Of a DNA stretch of 64,000 bases, positions 18,101 through 26,557 are shown in pieces; position 1 is the stretch's first letter; each line of letters opens with the position of its first letter. The stretch covers positions 1-64,000 of the forward strand of contig NZ_SMKX01000015.1 of the NCBI RefSeq assembly GCF_004349055.1, read 5' to 3'. This DNA is from Kribbella antibiotica (GTDB taxonomy: Bacteria; Actinomycetota; Actinomycetes; Propionibacteriales; Kribbellaceae). A program made the position numbers and the translations under genes. Below the pieces are notes generated by a model. The model was not told where the DNA came from and searched no databases. It saw nothing but the letters and a program-made list of their open reading frames with translations.

Positions 18101-21100
18101 CAGACCATGTCCGGCTGGACGACCGGCCCGGTCTACGAGCAGCGCTCGCGGACGACATACGACTCCTATGGCCGGACCAAGGAGACGTTCGACGCGCTGG
18201 ATCGCCGTACCAGTCTGGTCGACTACACGCCGGCCGCGGCGGGCCCGGTGACGGGTGTCAAGACCACCGATGCCAAGGGCTTCACCAACCAGACCACGAT
18301 GGACCCGGCCTGGGGATCGACGCTCACCGAGGTCGACGCCAACAACAAACGAACCGAGATGTCGTACGACGCGTCCGGGCGTCTGCTCTGGGTCTGGCTG
18401 CCCGATCGCTCCAAGGCAGCCGGGCACAACGCGTCGATGGCCTTCAGCTACAAGCTCTCGAAGAGCGAGCCGAACGTCGTCGTCTCGTCCGAACTGCTGC
18501 CCGACGCCAGCTATAAGACCAGCCGCACGCTGCTGGACGGAATGCTGCGCAAGCGGCAGATCCAGACGCCCGGCGCGAACGGCGTGGGGCGGCTGGTCGT
18601 CGACACCAGGTACGACCCGCGGGGCAACGTCAAGACCGACGCCGGCCCGTTCTACAACGCGGCGAGCGGACCGGTGAACGAGCTGTTCGACGTCCCCGAA
18701 CAGAACCTGCCCTCGCAGACGGTTCATCACTACGACGACGTCAACCGCGAGATCATCAACGTCTACAAGGTCCAGAACGCCGAACGCTGGCGGACCAACA
18801 TGACGTTCAACGGTGACTCGGTCAGCGTTGACCCGCCGTCGGGTGGCACCGCGACCACGACGCTGACCGATGCCCGGGGCAAGACGACCGAGCTTCGCCA
18901 GTACCACAACGGCACGACGTCGGGAACCTACGACAGCACGACGTATACCTACACCCACCGGGACGAACTCGCCACGGTCACGAACGAGGCCGGCAGCGTC
19001 TGGCGTTACGGCTACGACATCCGCGGCCGCCAGACCTCCGCGGTCGACCCGGACAAGGGCACCTCCACTTCGACGTACGACGCTCTGGACCAGGTCGTCT
19101 CGACGAAGGACGGCCGGAACCAGTCGATCTTCTTCTCGTACGACGACCTGGGCCGAAAGACCGCCGTACGGAAGGACACTTCCACCGGTGCCCTGCTCGC
19201 CTCGTGGGCGTACGACACCTTGGGCAAGGGCCTGCTGACGTCGTCCACCCGCTACTCGGGCGGCGCGAGTTATGTCTCGGCGATCAACGGGTACGACGCG
19301 ATCGACCGTCCGACCAGCACCACAACCACCATCCCGGCGACCGAGGGCAAACTTGCCGGGACGTACACGACATCCACGGAATACAACGTGGATGGCAGCA
19401 TCAAACAAGCCACCCTGCCGAATCTCCCGGGTCTACCGCCTGAGACGCTCCGGCTCGGTTACGACAACGCCGGCAACCCGCAGAACCTCAGCGGCTGGTC
19501 GAACTACATGGCCGACGTCGTCCGTTCGTCGTACGGCGAACCCCTGCGCTATGCCCTCGCCTCCGAGGTGGACAAGTTCGTCTGGCAGTCCTTCACCTAC
19601 GAGGAGGGCACCCGTCGCGGTACCGAGATGAAGGTCCAGCGTGCGGGGCAGGCGAACCCGGACGACACCTTCGGCTACAACTACGACCCGGCTGGCAACC
19701 TGAAGGCGGTCGCGCACACCTCAGTGGCCGGTATCGACCGCCAGTGCGTCCAGCTGGATCACCTGCGACGCATGACGGAGTCCTGGACACCGTCGGGTGG
19801 TACGTGCACCACTGGTCCTGCAGCCCAGCCACTCGGCGGCCCTCTGCCGTACTGGAAGACGTACTCCTACTCGCCTTCGGGTAACCGCACCAAGGTCGTT
19901 GACCACAAGGCCGCGACTACTACCAACTACACATATCCCGGCGCCACCGCAGCTCGTCCGCACGGCGTCACCGGTACGTCGACCAGCGGGCCTTCGGGAA
20001 CGGCTGCCAACACCTACAGCTATGACGGCGCCGGCAACCTGGCGTCCCGCACTGAAGGCGGCGACACCGACACCTTCGCGTGGGACCCGGAAGGTCACCT
20101 GGCCTCGGTATCCGGTCCCACTGGCGCAGCCGACACGACCAGCTTCGTGTACGACGCGGAGGGCTCGCGTCTGATCAAGCGCGACCCGACTGGCTCGACG
20201 CTTTACCTGCCTTCAGGCGAAGTCCGTCTCGACAAGGCGACGGACAAGGCTGCTGGTACGCGGTACTACCAGTTCGACGGCCAGACGATCGCCATGCGCA
20301 CCAGCGACGTGGCAGTCGAGTTCCTGCTCGCCGACCACCACAACACAGCAACGGTAAGCATCGACGCCTACTCGCAGACGCTCTCCCGCCGCTGGCAAGA
20401 CCCCTTCGGCAACACCCGCTTCCAAAACCCAACCTGGGAAAAGAACGCCCACGGCTTCGTCGACGGCAAAATGGATACGTCCATCGGCCTGACTCATCTG
20501 GGCGCTCGCGAGTACGACCCCGCCTTGGGCCGCTTCATCTCCGTCGACCCACTGATGGACAACGGCGATCCGCAAACCCTGAACAGCTACGCCTACGGCA
20601 AGAACAACCCGCTGACCTTCAGCGACGCCGACGGTCTCGCCGCCCAGGTAGACCTGCCCAACGGCGACTCCATGGCCAGCGGCAACCCCGACGCCACCTA
20701 CAAACACCACGTCGAGTCCAAGAAGCGCGCCAAGGAAATCCGCAGCCGCCCGCCCTCGGTCAAGGAGCAGTTCGAGAAAGCCGTCAGCCACCATAAAGAG
20801 CAGAAGGAGAAGGCGAAGGCGAAGATCAAGCGGGCCGTTCAAGATCTGGTCAAGCTCATCGCCGACGAGCTCGGCATCACCGATGCACTGAACTGCGCCA
20901 TGAATGGCGATGTGAGCTCCTGCTTCGCCACTGGCATCACCATCCTCACCTCCCTTGCCGGAGGGCTCGCCGGCAAGATCGCCGCCAAATACGGCGCCCC
21001 GTGGAAGTGGAAGAAGGCCGCCGCCCTCATCGGCAAGATCGGCGGCCTGATAGACGAAGCGATAGACGGCGTCAAGGGCCTACGCAAAGCCGAAAACGAG

Positions 21101-21880
21101 ATGCAGGCCGCTGCCTGTGCGATCAACTCCTTCGTCCCAGGCACGCTGGTCCTCCTGGCCGACGGCACCAGCAAACCCATCGAAAAGGTAGTACTCGGCG
21201 ACAAGGTCGTCGCCACCGACCCAGCCTCCGGCCAGTCCTCCGCCGAACCGGTAGTTGCCACGATCATCGGCAGCGGCAAGAAACAACTCGTCGATCTGTC
21301 ACTCAAAACGACATCCCCTGACGGCTCAACCTCAACCGCCAAGGTCACCGCCACCGAGGGTCACCCGTTCTACCTGCCGGCCCTAGGCAAATGGATCGAC
21401 GCCGGCGACCTGATCACCGGCTCCCAACTACAGGCTCTAAACTCCAAGCAATCCGTAGTCGTCTCGAGCACCAGGCATTACACCGCTCTCGCCCGAGTTC
21501 ATAACCTAACCGTCGCGAACATTCATACCTACTACGTTGCGACTGACGGCGCCTCGAGCCTGACGCATAACTGCGGTCGCGCAGGTATGAACTTCACTTC
21601 GCGCGACAGGGAACTCGTCTATGCAACGAACTTCATCAAATTCGACGGCGTACTCACCTGTGAATACTGCGGAAAAGAGGTCGTTCGCCGGCAGTCCCAA
21701 AAAGGTGTCACCGGGAAAGCCGATGACGCGCAAATTGACCACCAGGATCCGAAGTCGCGTGGCGGGCATGGCGGAATTCACAACGCCAGGGTATCTTGCC
21801 GGGAATGCAATAGGGATAAGTCCGATACGCCGTACGATGATTGGGTGGCCCAGAGGGATGATCTATTCAATGACGACTGA
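15164..21880 (+). CDS. Rhs/YD-repeat polymorphic toxin with Hint domain and HNH nuclease tip
   Basis: 2238-residue exported toxin, GTG start with AGGGAGAG upstream. A signal peptide covers about residues 1-40. An SpvB/TcdB-like start (FSWNYPMRVPPGTAGPRPQL) lies near 270, and YD repeats run to about 1750. The Rhs core is LGAREYDPALGRFISVDP near 1776-1795. A PT-Hint domain runs from Cys1985 (ACAINSFVPGT) to His2135-Asn2136-Cys2137, with the TEGHPFYLP histidine in between; it should cleave off the tip. The tip (2138-2238) is an HNH nuclease with CEYCG, IDHQDPKSRGG, IHNARVSC and CREC, i.e. two CxxC zinc knuckles around the DH...N...H core. Expected role: contact-dependent or released DNase against competitors. 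The tip-coding DNA is about 53-55% GC against about 70% upstream, which suggests cassette exchange. Confidence 0.92.
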   Translation: MTRPPKRLTRPARTALVTVLGLSLITGLTAYVPDATAKAVAGPPPATQPDKSIPGKDFKARAKPAPGKAGTQTPVQVPVWPTASGAVVPLQGLQKGAVRAVASSPVKVGPITTTAAGTTAKAVAGTPTSVKVDVLDQAGSTALGVAGLALRLSRADGQAAAGRTRLQVDYSKFRHAYGGDWSSRLRIVELACKTATSCTTTRVVPGGVNDGKAGVVSADVDLPAAPIGKAASAASTFAVMAAADGPNGSFSASSLSPASTWQVSPQTGDFSWNYPMRVPPGTAGPRPQLAINYSSGSVDGQTASSNSQSSWIGQGHSLEHGFIERKYAGCTDDMAGGNNSAKTGDLCWKSDNATVSLAGHSSELLWDATDGWKLRNDDGSKIVRKTGATNGARNGEYWILTTNDGTEYYFGLNPIAGDPARTNSVLTVPVYGNHDGEPCNAATFAASYCQQAWRWNLDRVVDPHGNVMTYRYLVEDNYYGRNNNTGVSEYQRASYLTRIEYAERAGTDQAGSPPAWVDFTVAERCIPSGAITCAEAQRTQANASHWPDTPIDQICTSSTTCVGKTSPSFFTTKRLATVNTRIWQGGVRNVDSWTLTQTFEEPGDGTGKILWLKNLTHKGLAGPTVVTDPSVDFTYESLPNRVNVPDGTAFAMNKLRMKSITTESGTQITVNYLPAECTPSSLPGAGDAAAAATNNMRCMPVYFTRDGGENPTLHWFHKYPVSSYIEADLSTDSPDTQTTYEYAGKPAWHYDDNELTLPKYRTWGDWRGYGTVVMRSGLAGAQSKSKYLYFRGMHSDRANLAGTATKTVVVEDSQGGSHYDYPRLNGVQREQISYNRNAQDVEVEVEGSISTPWIFTSGSGGGHVSQLLGTKSVRSRTRLANGTYRVTGVDTEFDTLGMPIAVSDSGDVTKSADDRCTRHTYNRNPELNITTTISRTETVSAACDAATSRPADVVSDTLTFYDGNPGRTTPPAKGLVTEVQTMSGWTTGPVYEQRSRTTYDSYGRTKETFDALDRRTSLVDYTPAAAGPVTGVKTTDAKGFTNQTTMDPAWGSTLTEVDANNKRTEMSYDASGRLLWVWLPDRSKAAGHNASMAFSYKLSKSEPNVVVSSELLPDASYKTSRTLLDGMLRKRQIQTPGANGVGRLVVDTRYDPRGNVKTDAGPFYNAASGPVNELFDVPEQNLPSQTVHHYDDVNREIINVYKVQNAERWRTNMTFNGDSVSVDPPSGGTATTTLTDARGKTTELRQYHNGTTSGTYDSTTYTYTHRDELATVTNEAGSVWRYGYDIRGRQTSAVDPDKGTSTSTYDALDQVVSTKDGRNQSIFFSYDDLGRKTAVRKDTSTGALLASWAYDTLGKGLLTSSTRYSGGASYVSAINGYDAIDRPTSTTTTIPATEGKLAGTYTTSTEYNVDGSIKQATLPNLPGLPPETLRLGYDNAGNPQNLSGWSNYMADVVRSSYGEPLRYALASEVDKFVWQSFTYEEGTRRGTEMKVQRAGQANPDDTFGYNYDPAGNLKAVAHTSVAGIDRQCVQLDHLRRMTESWTPSGGTCTTGPAAQPLGGPLPYWKTYSYSPSGNRTKVVDHKAATTTNYTYPGATAARPHGVTGTSTSGPSGTAANTYSYDGAGNLASRTEGGDTDTFAWDPEGHLASVSGPTGAADTTSFVYDAEGSRLIKRDPTGSTLYLPSGEVRLDKATDKAAGTRYYQFDGQTIAMRTSDVAVEFLLADHHNTATVSIDAYSQTLSRRWQDPFGNTRFQNPTWEKNAHGFVDGKMDTSIGLTHLGAREYDPALGRFISVDPLMDNGDPQTLNSYAYGKNNPLTFSDADGLAAQVDLPNGDSMASGNPDATYKHHVESKKRAKEIRSRPPSVKEQFEKAVSHHKEQKEKAKAKIKRAVQDLVKLIADELGITDALNCAMNGDVSSCFATGITILTSLAGGLAGKIAAKYGAPWKWKKAAALIGKIGGLIDEAIDGVKGLRKAENEMQAAACAINSFVPGTLVLLADGTSKPIEKVVLGDKVVATDPASGQSSAEPVVATIIGSGKKQLVDLSLKTTSPDGSTSTAKVTATEGHPFYLPALGKWIDAGDLITGSQLQALNSKQSVVVSSTRHYTALARVHNLTVANIHTYYVATDGASSLTHNCGRAGMNFTSRDRELVYATNFIKFDGVLTCEYCGKEVVRRQSQKGVTGKADDAQIDHQDPKSRGGHGGIHNARVSCRECNRDKSDTPYDDWVAQRDDLFNDD

Positions 21881-21918
21881 AGCTTCACGCGTCGATTAAT
21901 CTAGACAGGAGCCCTGCT

Positions 21919-22398
21919 ATGCCGGATCGACCCGAGAAGCTCTTCAAAGTCTCATTCGACCTGCCACCGGAAAGCATCGACTGGCCTCCCGTGGCAGTTG
22001 AAACTCTCTGGGCAGCCAAGACTGGTCGGAAACTGGAACTCGAGGTCAGGAACACGCCATTCTATGTAAATGGCATTGCATTCGGCGACATCATCCGCGT
22101 CACACCTGACGACGAGCGACGCGAGATCATTTTCGAGGAGCGATTGGCTGCGTCCGGAAACTCGACCATCCGAATTCTCATCAAGAACGATACTTTCGAG
22201 TCTTTAATCGAAACTGCACTGAAGGACTTCGGATGCGATTGGGAGATGGAGTCTTCAGGTCGACTATGGGCAGTTAATGTGCCAGCAGAAGCCGATTATC
22301 CGACACTTCGGGAAATTCTAGGAGCCCAGGTGGATAAGGATGGAATTGCAGTCGCCGAGGCAGCCGTCTCGGAGGCTCACACTCCATCCTCCGCTTAG
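21919..22398 (+). CDS. DUF4265 domain protein, probable immunity protein to the HNH toxin
   Basis: 159-residue acidic cytosolic protein 38 bp after the toxin, with AGGAG upstream of its ATG. The order KVSFDLP, VAVETLWAAKTG, LEVRNTPFYVNGIAFGDIIRV and SGNSTIRILI matches DUF4265 as I know it. Its position directly after a polymorphic toxin tip, on the same strand and before a strong terminator, is the classic immunity position. Sampled 60-base lines are 47-58% GC, matching the toxin tip rather than the Rhs backbone. Binding to and neutralising the HNH domain is therefore inferred; DUF4265 has no function that I know to be established. It carries no signal peptide or membrane segment. Confidence 0.8.
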   Translation: MPDRPEKLFKVSFDLPPESIDWPPVAVETLWAAKTGRKLELEVRNTPFYVNGIAFGDIIRVTPDDERREIIFEERLAASGNSTIRILIKNDTFESLIETALKDFGCDWEMESSGRLWAVNVPAEADYPTLREILGAQVDKDGIAVAEAAVSEAHTPSSA

Positions 22399-22426
22399 AC
22401 ACCTCGCGGCCACGGTATCGATCAAG

Positions 22427-22469
22427 TGCACGGGCCAGATGTCCCAACCAAGGACACCTGGCCCGTGCA
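22427..22469 (+). terminator. Strong stem-loop terminator after the toxin-immunity pair
   Basis: Perfect 12-bp arms (TGCACGGGCCAG at 22427-22438, CTGGCCCGTGCA at 22458-22469) continue after one mismatch into TGTCC/GGACA around a 7-base loop. No T-run follows, which is common for actinobacterial terminators. It closes the LamG-Rhs-immunity transcript and, being symmetrical, could also act on the opposite strand. Confidence 0.8.
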
Positions 22470-22519
22470 TCTGCCTGCAGGCGCACTCGGTTCGAAGATC
22501 ATCCGCATCCGGGAGAGTC

Positions 22520-22571
22520 TGCCAGGGTGCGGGTGCCAGCTTGCCGGCCTCGGTGCCGGTCGAGAATCCGC
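22520..22571 (+). repeat. Right copy of imperfect 52-bp direct repeat flanking the Rhs island
   Basis: Same orientation as 12211-12262, 47/52 identical. It lies in the 196-bp gap between the immunity gene and the convergent dehydrogenase gene, 51 bp beyond the terminator stem. Apart from the terminator and this repeat the gap holds nothing recognisable. Confidence 0.6.
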
Positions 22572-22594
22572 TGGCCGAACTGGGTGCGGAGTGG

Positions 22595-24373
22595 CTAGCT
22601 CGAGTAGTCCCGGAAGCCGCGGGAGGTCTTGCGGCCGAGGTAGCCGGCTGTGACCAAGTGTTCGAGCAGCGGTGCGGGGGCGAAGCCGGGTTCGCGGAAC
22701 TCCAGGTAGAGCGTGCGCTGGATGGCCAGCGAGACGTCGAGGCCGACCACGTCGAGCAGTGCGAACGGGCCCATCGGGAGGCGGCAGCCGAGCTTCATCG
22801 CGGCGTCGATCTCGTCGACCCCGGCGTAGTGCGCCTCGAGCATCCGGACGGCATCGTTCAGGTACGGGAAGAGCAGTGCGTTCACGATGAAGCCCGCGCG
22901 GTCGCCGCAGCGGACCGGGTGCTTGCCTGCGGCAACGGCCAGGGCGGCGACGGTGTCGGCGACATCGGGTGCGGTGCTGACCGTGCTGACGACCTCGACC
23001 AGCTTCATCACCGGGGCAGGGTTGAAGAAGTGCAGGCCGACGACGGCGGCCGGTCGCTTGGTCGCCATCGCCAGGTCGATGACCGGCAGGGACGAGGTGG
23101 TGGTGGCCAGGATCGCGGTCGGCTTGCAGATCTCGTCGAAGGTCTCGAACAGGGCCTGCTTGACGCTCAGCTCCTCGACCACGGCCTCGATCACCAGATC
23201 GGCAGCGGCCAGGTCGTCGAGGCGCGCCGTGCCGGTGATCCGGCGCAGGGCGGCATCTCGATCTTCGGAGGAGAGCTTGCCGCGCTGGACGCCCTTCTCC
23301 AGCGAGCGCTCGAGGCCGGCGCGGACCTTGTCGACCTTCTCCGTGCCGCGAGCTACGTACAGGACGTCGTAGCCGGCCTTGGCGCAGACCTCGATGATGC
23401 CGACGGCCATCGTGCCGGAGCCGACCACGCCGACCTGCTGGATCGGGCGAATTGCCGTCTCGACGCCGTTCGGCTGCGGGGTCTGGTCATCGTCGACGAC
23501 GACCGGCGAGTCCGGGGCCTCGTAGGTGTAGAAGCCACGGCCGGTCTTACGGCCGAGCAGGCCGGCGGTGACCATCTGCTTGAGGATCGGGGCCGGGGCG
23601 TGCAGCCGGTTGCGGCCCTGCTTGTACATCGTGTCGAGAATCTCGTAGGCCGTGTCGAGACCGATCAGGTCGAGCAGTGCCAGCGGACCCATCGGGTAGC
23701 CGCAGCCCAGCCGCATGGCGGCGTCGACGTCTTCGCGGGTCGCGTAGTGCGACTCGACCATGGAGACAGCGTGGTTCAGGTAGCCGAACAGCAGCGCGTT
23801 GGCGATGAAGCCCGCCCGGTCGGCTGCAACCACCGGGACCTTGTCGAGACGGCGGGCCAGTGCCTGCACGTCCTCGACGACGTCCGGCTCGGTGACGACG
23901 GTCTTGATGACCTCGACGAACTCCTGCACGGGCGCCGGGTTGAAGAAGTGCATGCCGACAACACGCCGCGGTCGCTGGGTCGCGACCGAGATCTCGGTGA
24001 CCGACAACGACGAGGTGTTGGTGGCGAGGATCGCGTCCTCGCGGACGACCTTGTCGAGCGCGGAGAAGATCTCGCGCTTCAGCTCAAGCCGTTCGATGAC
24101 AGCTTCGATCACCAAGTCGCAGTCCGCGAGTGCTTCCAGTGAGGTCGCGAAGGTGACCCGGTCGAACAGCGCCTGCTGGTCCTCGACCGACAGCTTGCCG
24201 CGCTTCACCGCCCGGTCCGTCGAGTGCTGGATGTGACCGCGGCCGCGCTCGACCGCCGCCTCGTCACGCTCCACGCCGACCACGGTCAGGCCATGGCGCG
24301 CGAACACCTCCGCGATACCGGCGCCCATCGTGCCGAGTCCGACAACACCGATTACCTGCAGCTCCCGAGCCAT
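22595..24373 (-). CDS. 3-hydroxyacyl-CoA dehydrogenase, duplicated (two full FadB2/PaaH units)
   Basis: 592-residue protein made of two tandem NAD-dependent 3-hydroxyacyl-CoA dehydrogenase units. Each has a Rossmann domain (GLGTMGAG near residue 11, GSGTMAVG near 315) and a C-terminal all-alpha domain; the signature HFFNPAPV and the conserved DRAGFI(A/V)NALLF occur in both. Both halves keep the catalytic His and Asn-containing segments, so both may be active. The reaction is oxidation of L-3-hydroxyacyl-CoA (or 3-hydroxybutyryl-CoA) to the 3-oxo form in fatty-acid or butyrate metabolism. The doubled form of about 590 residues is common in actinobacteria. The ATG at 24373 leads directly into the nucleotide-binding strand. 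Transcribed alone. Confidence 0.9.
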   Translation of the reverse strand: MARELQVIGVVGLGTMGAGIAEVFARHGLTVVGVERDEAAVERGRGHIQHSTDRAVKRGKLSVEDQQALFDRVTFATSLEALADCDLVIEAVIERLELKREIFSALDKVVREDAILATNTSSLSVTEISVATQRPRRVVGMHFFNPAPVQEFVEVIKTVVTEPDVVEDVQALARRLDKVPVVAADRAGFIANALLFGYLNHAVSMVESHYATREDVDAAMRLGCGYPMGPLALLDLIGLDTAYEILDTMYKQGRNRLHAPAPILKQMVTAGLLGRKTGRGFYTYEAPDSPVVVDDDQTPQPNGVETAIRPIQQVGVVGSGTMAVGIIEVCAKAGYDVLYVARGTEKVDKVRAGLERSLEKGVQRGKLSSEDRDAALRRITGTARLDDLAAADLVIEAVVEELSVKQALFETFDEICKPTAILATTTSSLPVIDLAMATKRPAAVVGLHFFNPAPVMKLVEVVSTVSTAPDVADTVAALAVAAGKHPVRCGDRAGFIVNALLFPYLNDAVRMLEAHYAGVDEIDAAMKLGCRLPMGPFALLDVVGLDVSLAIQRTLYLEFREPGFAPAPLLEHLVTAGYLGRKTSRGFRDYSS

Positions 24374-24431
24374 GTTGGCACTATGCCAGTCCGCGACTGG
24401 TCAGCCCATGAGCTGAGTCACGCGAGGCCAA

Positions 24432-24467
24432 CCTCACACCGCGCCTCACACCGCGCCTCACACCTCG
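24432..24467. repeat. Three tandem copies of a 12-mer, CCTCACACCGCG
   Basis: Copies at 24432-24443, 24444-24455 and 24456-24467; the last differs by one base and contains the stop codon of the Nudix gene. Looks like a small slippage expansion of the gene's 3' end and carries no visible function. Confidence 0.7.
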
Positions 24468-24901
24468 TCGAACGCCTCAGGAGCCTGCAGCCACTCCGCA
24501 ACCAACGCCTCCGGGTCCGGTACGGCGGCCAGCGCGGCACCGATCGGTTTTGGCTTCAACTCGCCGTAGCGAGTCGGCGGCAACCACATCGCGCGGTAGC
24601 TCCCGGATTCGGAATCGACCGGGCTGTCCATCTCTGGGCCGTCGCCGGTGCCGAACTCGCCACCGATCGACTCGGCGAGAAAGTAGTGCTGCGTCTGGTG
24701 GTTGAAGTTCACGACCGCCACCAGGCCGTGGATCTTCACCTGCACCCCGAGCTCCTCGACGGTCTCCCGTCGCGCCGCCTCCGCCACGGTCTCCCCGGGT
24801 TCCAGCTGGCCGCCGGGGAGCGTGTAGTACGTCGCGCCGGCGCGGATGCGTTCGATCACCGCAATGCCCTCGGCCGAGAACAGCAGGACGCCACTACGCA
24901 T
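24458..24901 (-). CDS. NUDIX hydrolase
   Basis: 147-residue hydrolase of a nucleoside-diphosphate-linked substrate. The Nudix box is complete: GGQLEPGETVAEA followed by ARRETVEELGV, with the REx2EE metal-binding glutamates. The ATG at 24901 overlaps the methyltransferase stop as TGATG, and a GTG one codon earlier is the alternative. Coupling to the upstream methyltransferase suggests a joint role, perhaps in housecleaning or nucleotide-derivative metabolism, but the substrate is unknown. The 3' end lies in a small 12-mer tandem repeat. Confidence 0.88.
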   Translation of the reverse strand: MRSGVLLFSAEGIAVIERIRAGATYYTLPGGQLEPGETVAEAARRETVEELGVQVKIHGLVAVVNFNHQTQHYFLAESIGGEFGTGDGPEMDSPVDSESGSYRAMWLPPTRYGELKPKPIGAALAAVPDPEALVAEWLQAPEAFDEV

Positions 24902-25812
24902 CACGAGCGAACCGCCAGCACCTGCAGCCAGCCGACCGCGAGATCCGGGAGACGGGTCGCGCTGCCGCCAGGTGGCTCGTTGCGAATCAGCTCGCGGACC
25001 GTCCAGCCGGCAGCGGTCAGCAGTTCACGCAGCGCATCCTCCGACCACAGGACGAAGTACCGCGGGAGGTCGAGGTGACGGTTCGACCACTCCTCCCCCG
25101 TGCCCTCTTTCGTACTGAACGCGAGGACCGGAGCCGCCCGCACCGCCTTGCGCAGGACACCAGCCAACTGGGAGCGCCCGAAATGCAGGAAGACCGCGTC
25201 AGCGAAGACAGCGTCGTACTGTCCGTCGAAGTCGTCGGTGAGTGCGTCGAGCCGGTCGGCGGTGTGGCCGTCGGCGCGCATCATCTCCAGAAAAGCCTCG
25301 GTCGCATCCGTCCGTCGGACCATGAAGCCGCGGCGTTCGAGCTCGCCCGCGTCGCGGCCGGTGCCGCTGCCCAGCTCCAGCACGCGAGCACCCGAGGGGA
25401 CGGCTCCGGCGAGCAGGTCGATGAGCTGATGATTGGCTTCGGCCGGGATCGACTCGCGGAAAGCCTCCGCCGCCTGTTCGTACGTCGCCAACGTGCGCTC
25501 GTTGTCGGTCGGCACGCGCGTCCAGCCGTCACCGGTGTGCTCGACGACGGCCGGCAGCTTCAGGCCCAGATCGACACCGAGGACGACGACGGTCTCCCCG
25601 CGATGCAGGTCCGCAATCGCCTGCAGTTCGGCGTCAGGCCGCCGTACGAGATCGGGTACGACGGTCAGCCGTACCCCGAGCTGCTCCGCCAAGCGCGAAC
25701 CGGCGGACGCGTCGAAGGTCGCCGCGTAGACCTGGGCGATCCGCTCACCGACGGCCGCGTCCTCCACATCCCCTGGCAGCAGCAAGATCCGCGCTGGGCA
25801 CATCAGGTTCAT
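24901..25812 (-). CDS. SAM-dependent methyltransferase fused to a degenerate histidine-phosphatase-like domain
   Basis: 303 residues from an ATG with an ideal AAAGGAGG site 5 bases upstream. Residues about 1-110 look like a histidine phosphatase/phosphoglycerate mutase scaffold ([50 protein letters not shown]). However, the catalytic RHG is replaced by LPG and the second His region by GVDLG, so that domain should be inactive. Residues about 135-303 are a class I methyltransferase with motif [20 protein letters not shown], an acidic DATE and [10 protein letters not shown]. The acceptor is unknown. Coupled to the Nudix gene through a TGATG overlap and divergent from nucS. Confidence 0.8.
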   Translation of the reverse strand: MNLMCPARILLLPGDVEDAAVGERIAQVYAATFDASAGSRLAEQLGVRLTVVPDLVRRPDAELQAIADLHRGETVVVLGVDLGLKLPAVVEHTGDGWTRVPTDNERTLATYEQAAEAFRESIPAEANHQLIDLLAGAVPSGARVLELGSGTGRDAGELERRGFMVRRTDATEAFLEMMRADGHTADRLDALTDDFDGQYDAVFADAVFLHFGRSQLAGVLRKAVRAAPVLAFSTKEGTGEEWSNRHLDLPRYFVLWSEDALRELLTAAGWTVRELIRNEPPGGSATRLPDLAVGWLQVLAVRS

Positions 25813-25885
25813 GCCAGCCTCCTTTATGCGAACCACCTTCGCATGGGCCGTCGGCAGCGGTCGATGTGCTGTAGCGTCACCTCTC

Positions 25886-26545
25886 GTGCGCTTGGTGATT
25901 GCAACGTGTTCCGTGGACTACTCCGGCCGTCTGACCGCCCATCTGCCGATGGCGCCGCGGTTGCTGATGGTGAAGGCGGACGGCTCCGTGCTGATCCACG
26001 CCGACGGTGGTTCGTACAAACCGCTCAACTGGATGTCGCCGCCCTGCAAGCTGGTCGTGGACGACGACATCTGGAGCGTCACGAACAAGGCCGGCGAGGA
26101 GCTGCGGATCACTCTCAAGGAGATCCACAGCGACACGGCCTACGAGCTCGGGACCGACCCCGGTCTGATCAAGGACGGTGTCGAGGCGCACCTGCAGGAG
26201 TTGCTGGCCGAGCACGTGCAGACGTTCGGCGAGGGCTTCACGCTGGTACGGCGCGAATACCCGACCGCGATCGGGCCGGTCGACCTGCTGTGCCGGGACG
26301 CCGACGGGAAGCACGTCGCCGTGGAGATCAAGCGGCGCGGCGAGATCGATGGTGTCGAGCAGCTGACCCGCTACGTCGAGCTCCTGAACCGGGACCCGCT
26401 GCTGGCCCCGGTGCGCGGTATCTTCGCCGCTCAACTGATCAAACCGCAGGCCCAGTTCCTGGCGACCGACCGCGGTCTCGAGTGCGTCACCGTCGACTAC
26501 GATCTGCTCCGCGGTATGGAATCCGACGTCCTGCGCCTCTTCTGA
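25886..26545 (+). CDS. nucS: Endonuclease NucS/EndoMS, mismatch-specific
   Basis: 219-residue DNA repair endonuclease that cleaves both strands at mismatches and provides non-MutS mismatch repair in actinobacteria. A GTG start ([19 protein letters not shown]) fits the family's N-terminus exactly; longer frames upstream do not. The catalytic core shows Asp133 in GPVDLL and Glu147/Lys149 in VAVEIKRRG (PD-ExK-like). The C-terminus ends in SDVLRLF, a beta-clamp-binding type tail. The N-terminal half holds the DNA-binding and dimerisation domain ([12 protein letters not shown]). It is followed 12 bp later by a small membrane protein gene and then a terminator, forming a two-gene unit. Confidence 0.95.
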   Translation: MRLVIATCSVDYSGRLTAHLPMAPRLLMVKADGSVLIHADGGSYKPLNWMSPPCKLVVDDDIWSVTNKAGEELRITLKEIHSDTAYELGTDPGLIKDGVEAHLQELLAEHVQTFGEGFTLVRREYPTAIGPVDLLCRDADGKHVAVEIKRRGEIDGVEQLTRYVELLNRDPLLAPVRGIFAAQLIKPQAQFLATDRGLECVTVDYDLLRGMESDVLRLF

Positions 26546-26557
26546 CCCAGGAGCCCT

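Noticed and set aside
24432..24467. 12-mer tandem repeat as a CRISPR-like array
   Set aside because: Only three copies with no spacers, overlapping a gene's stop codon.
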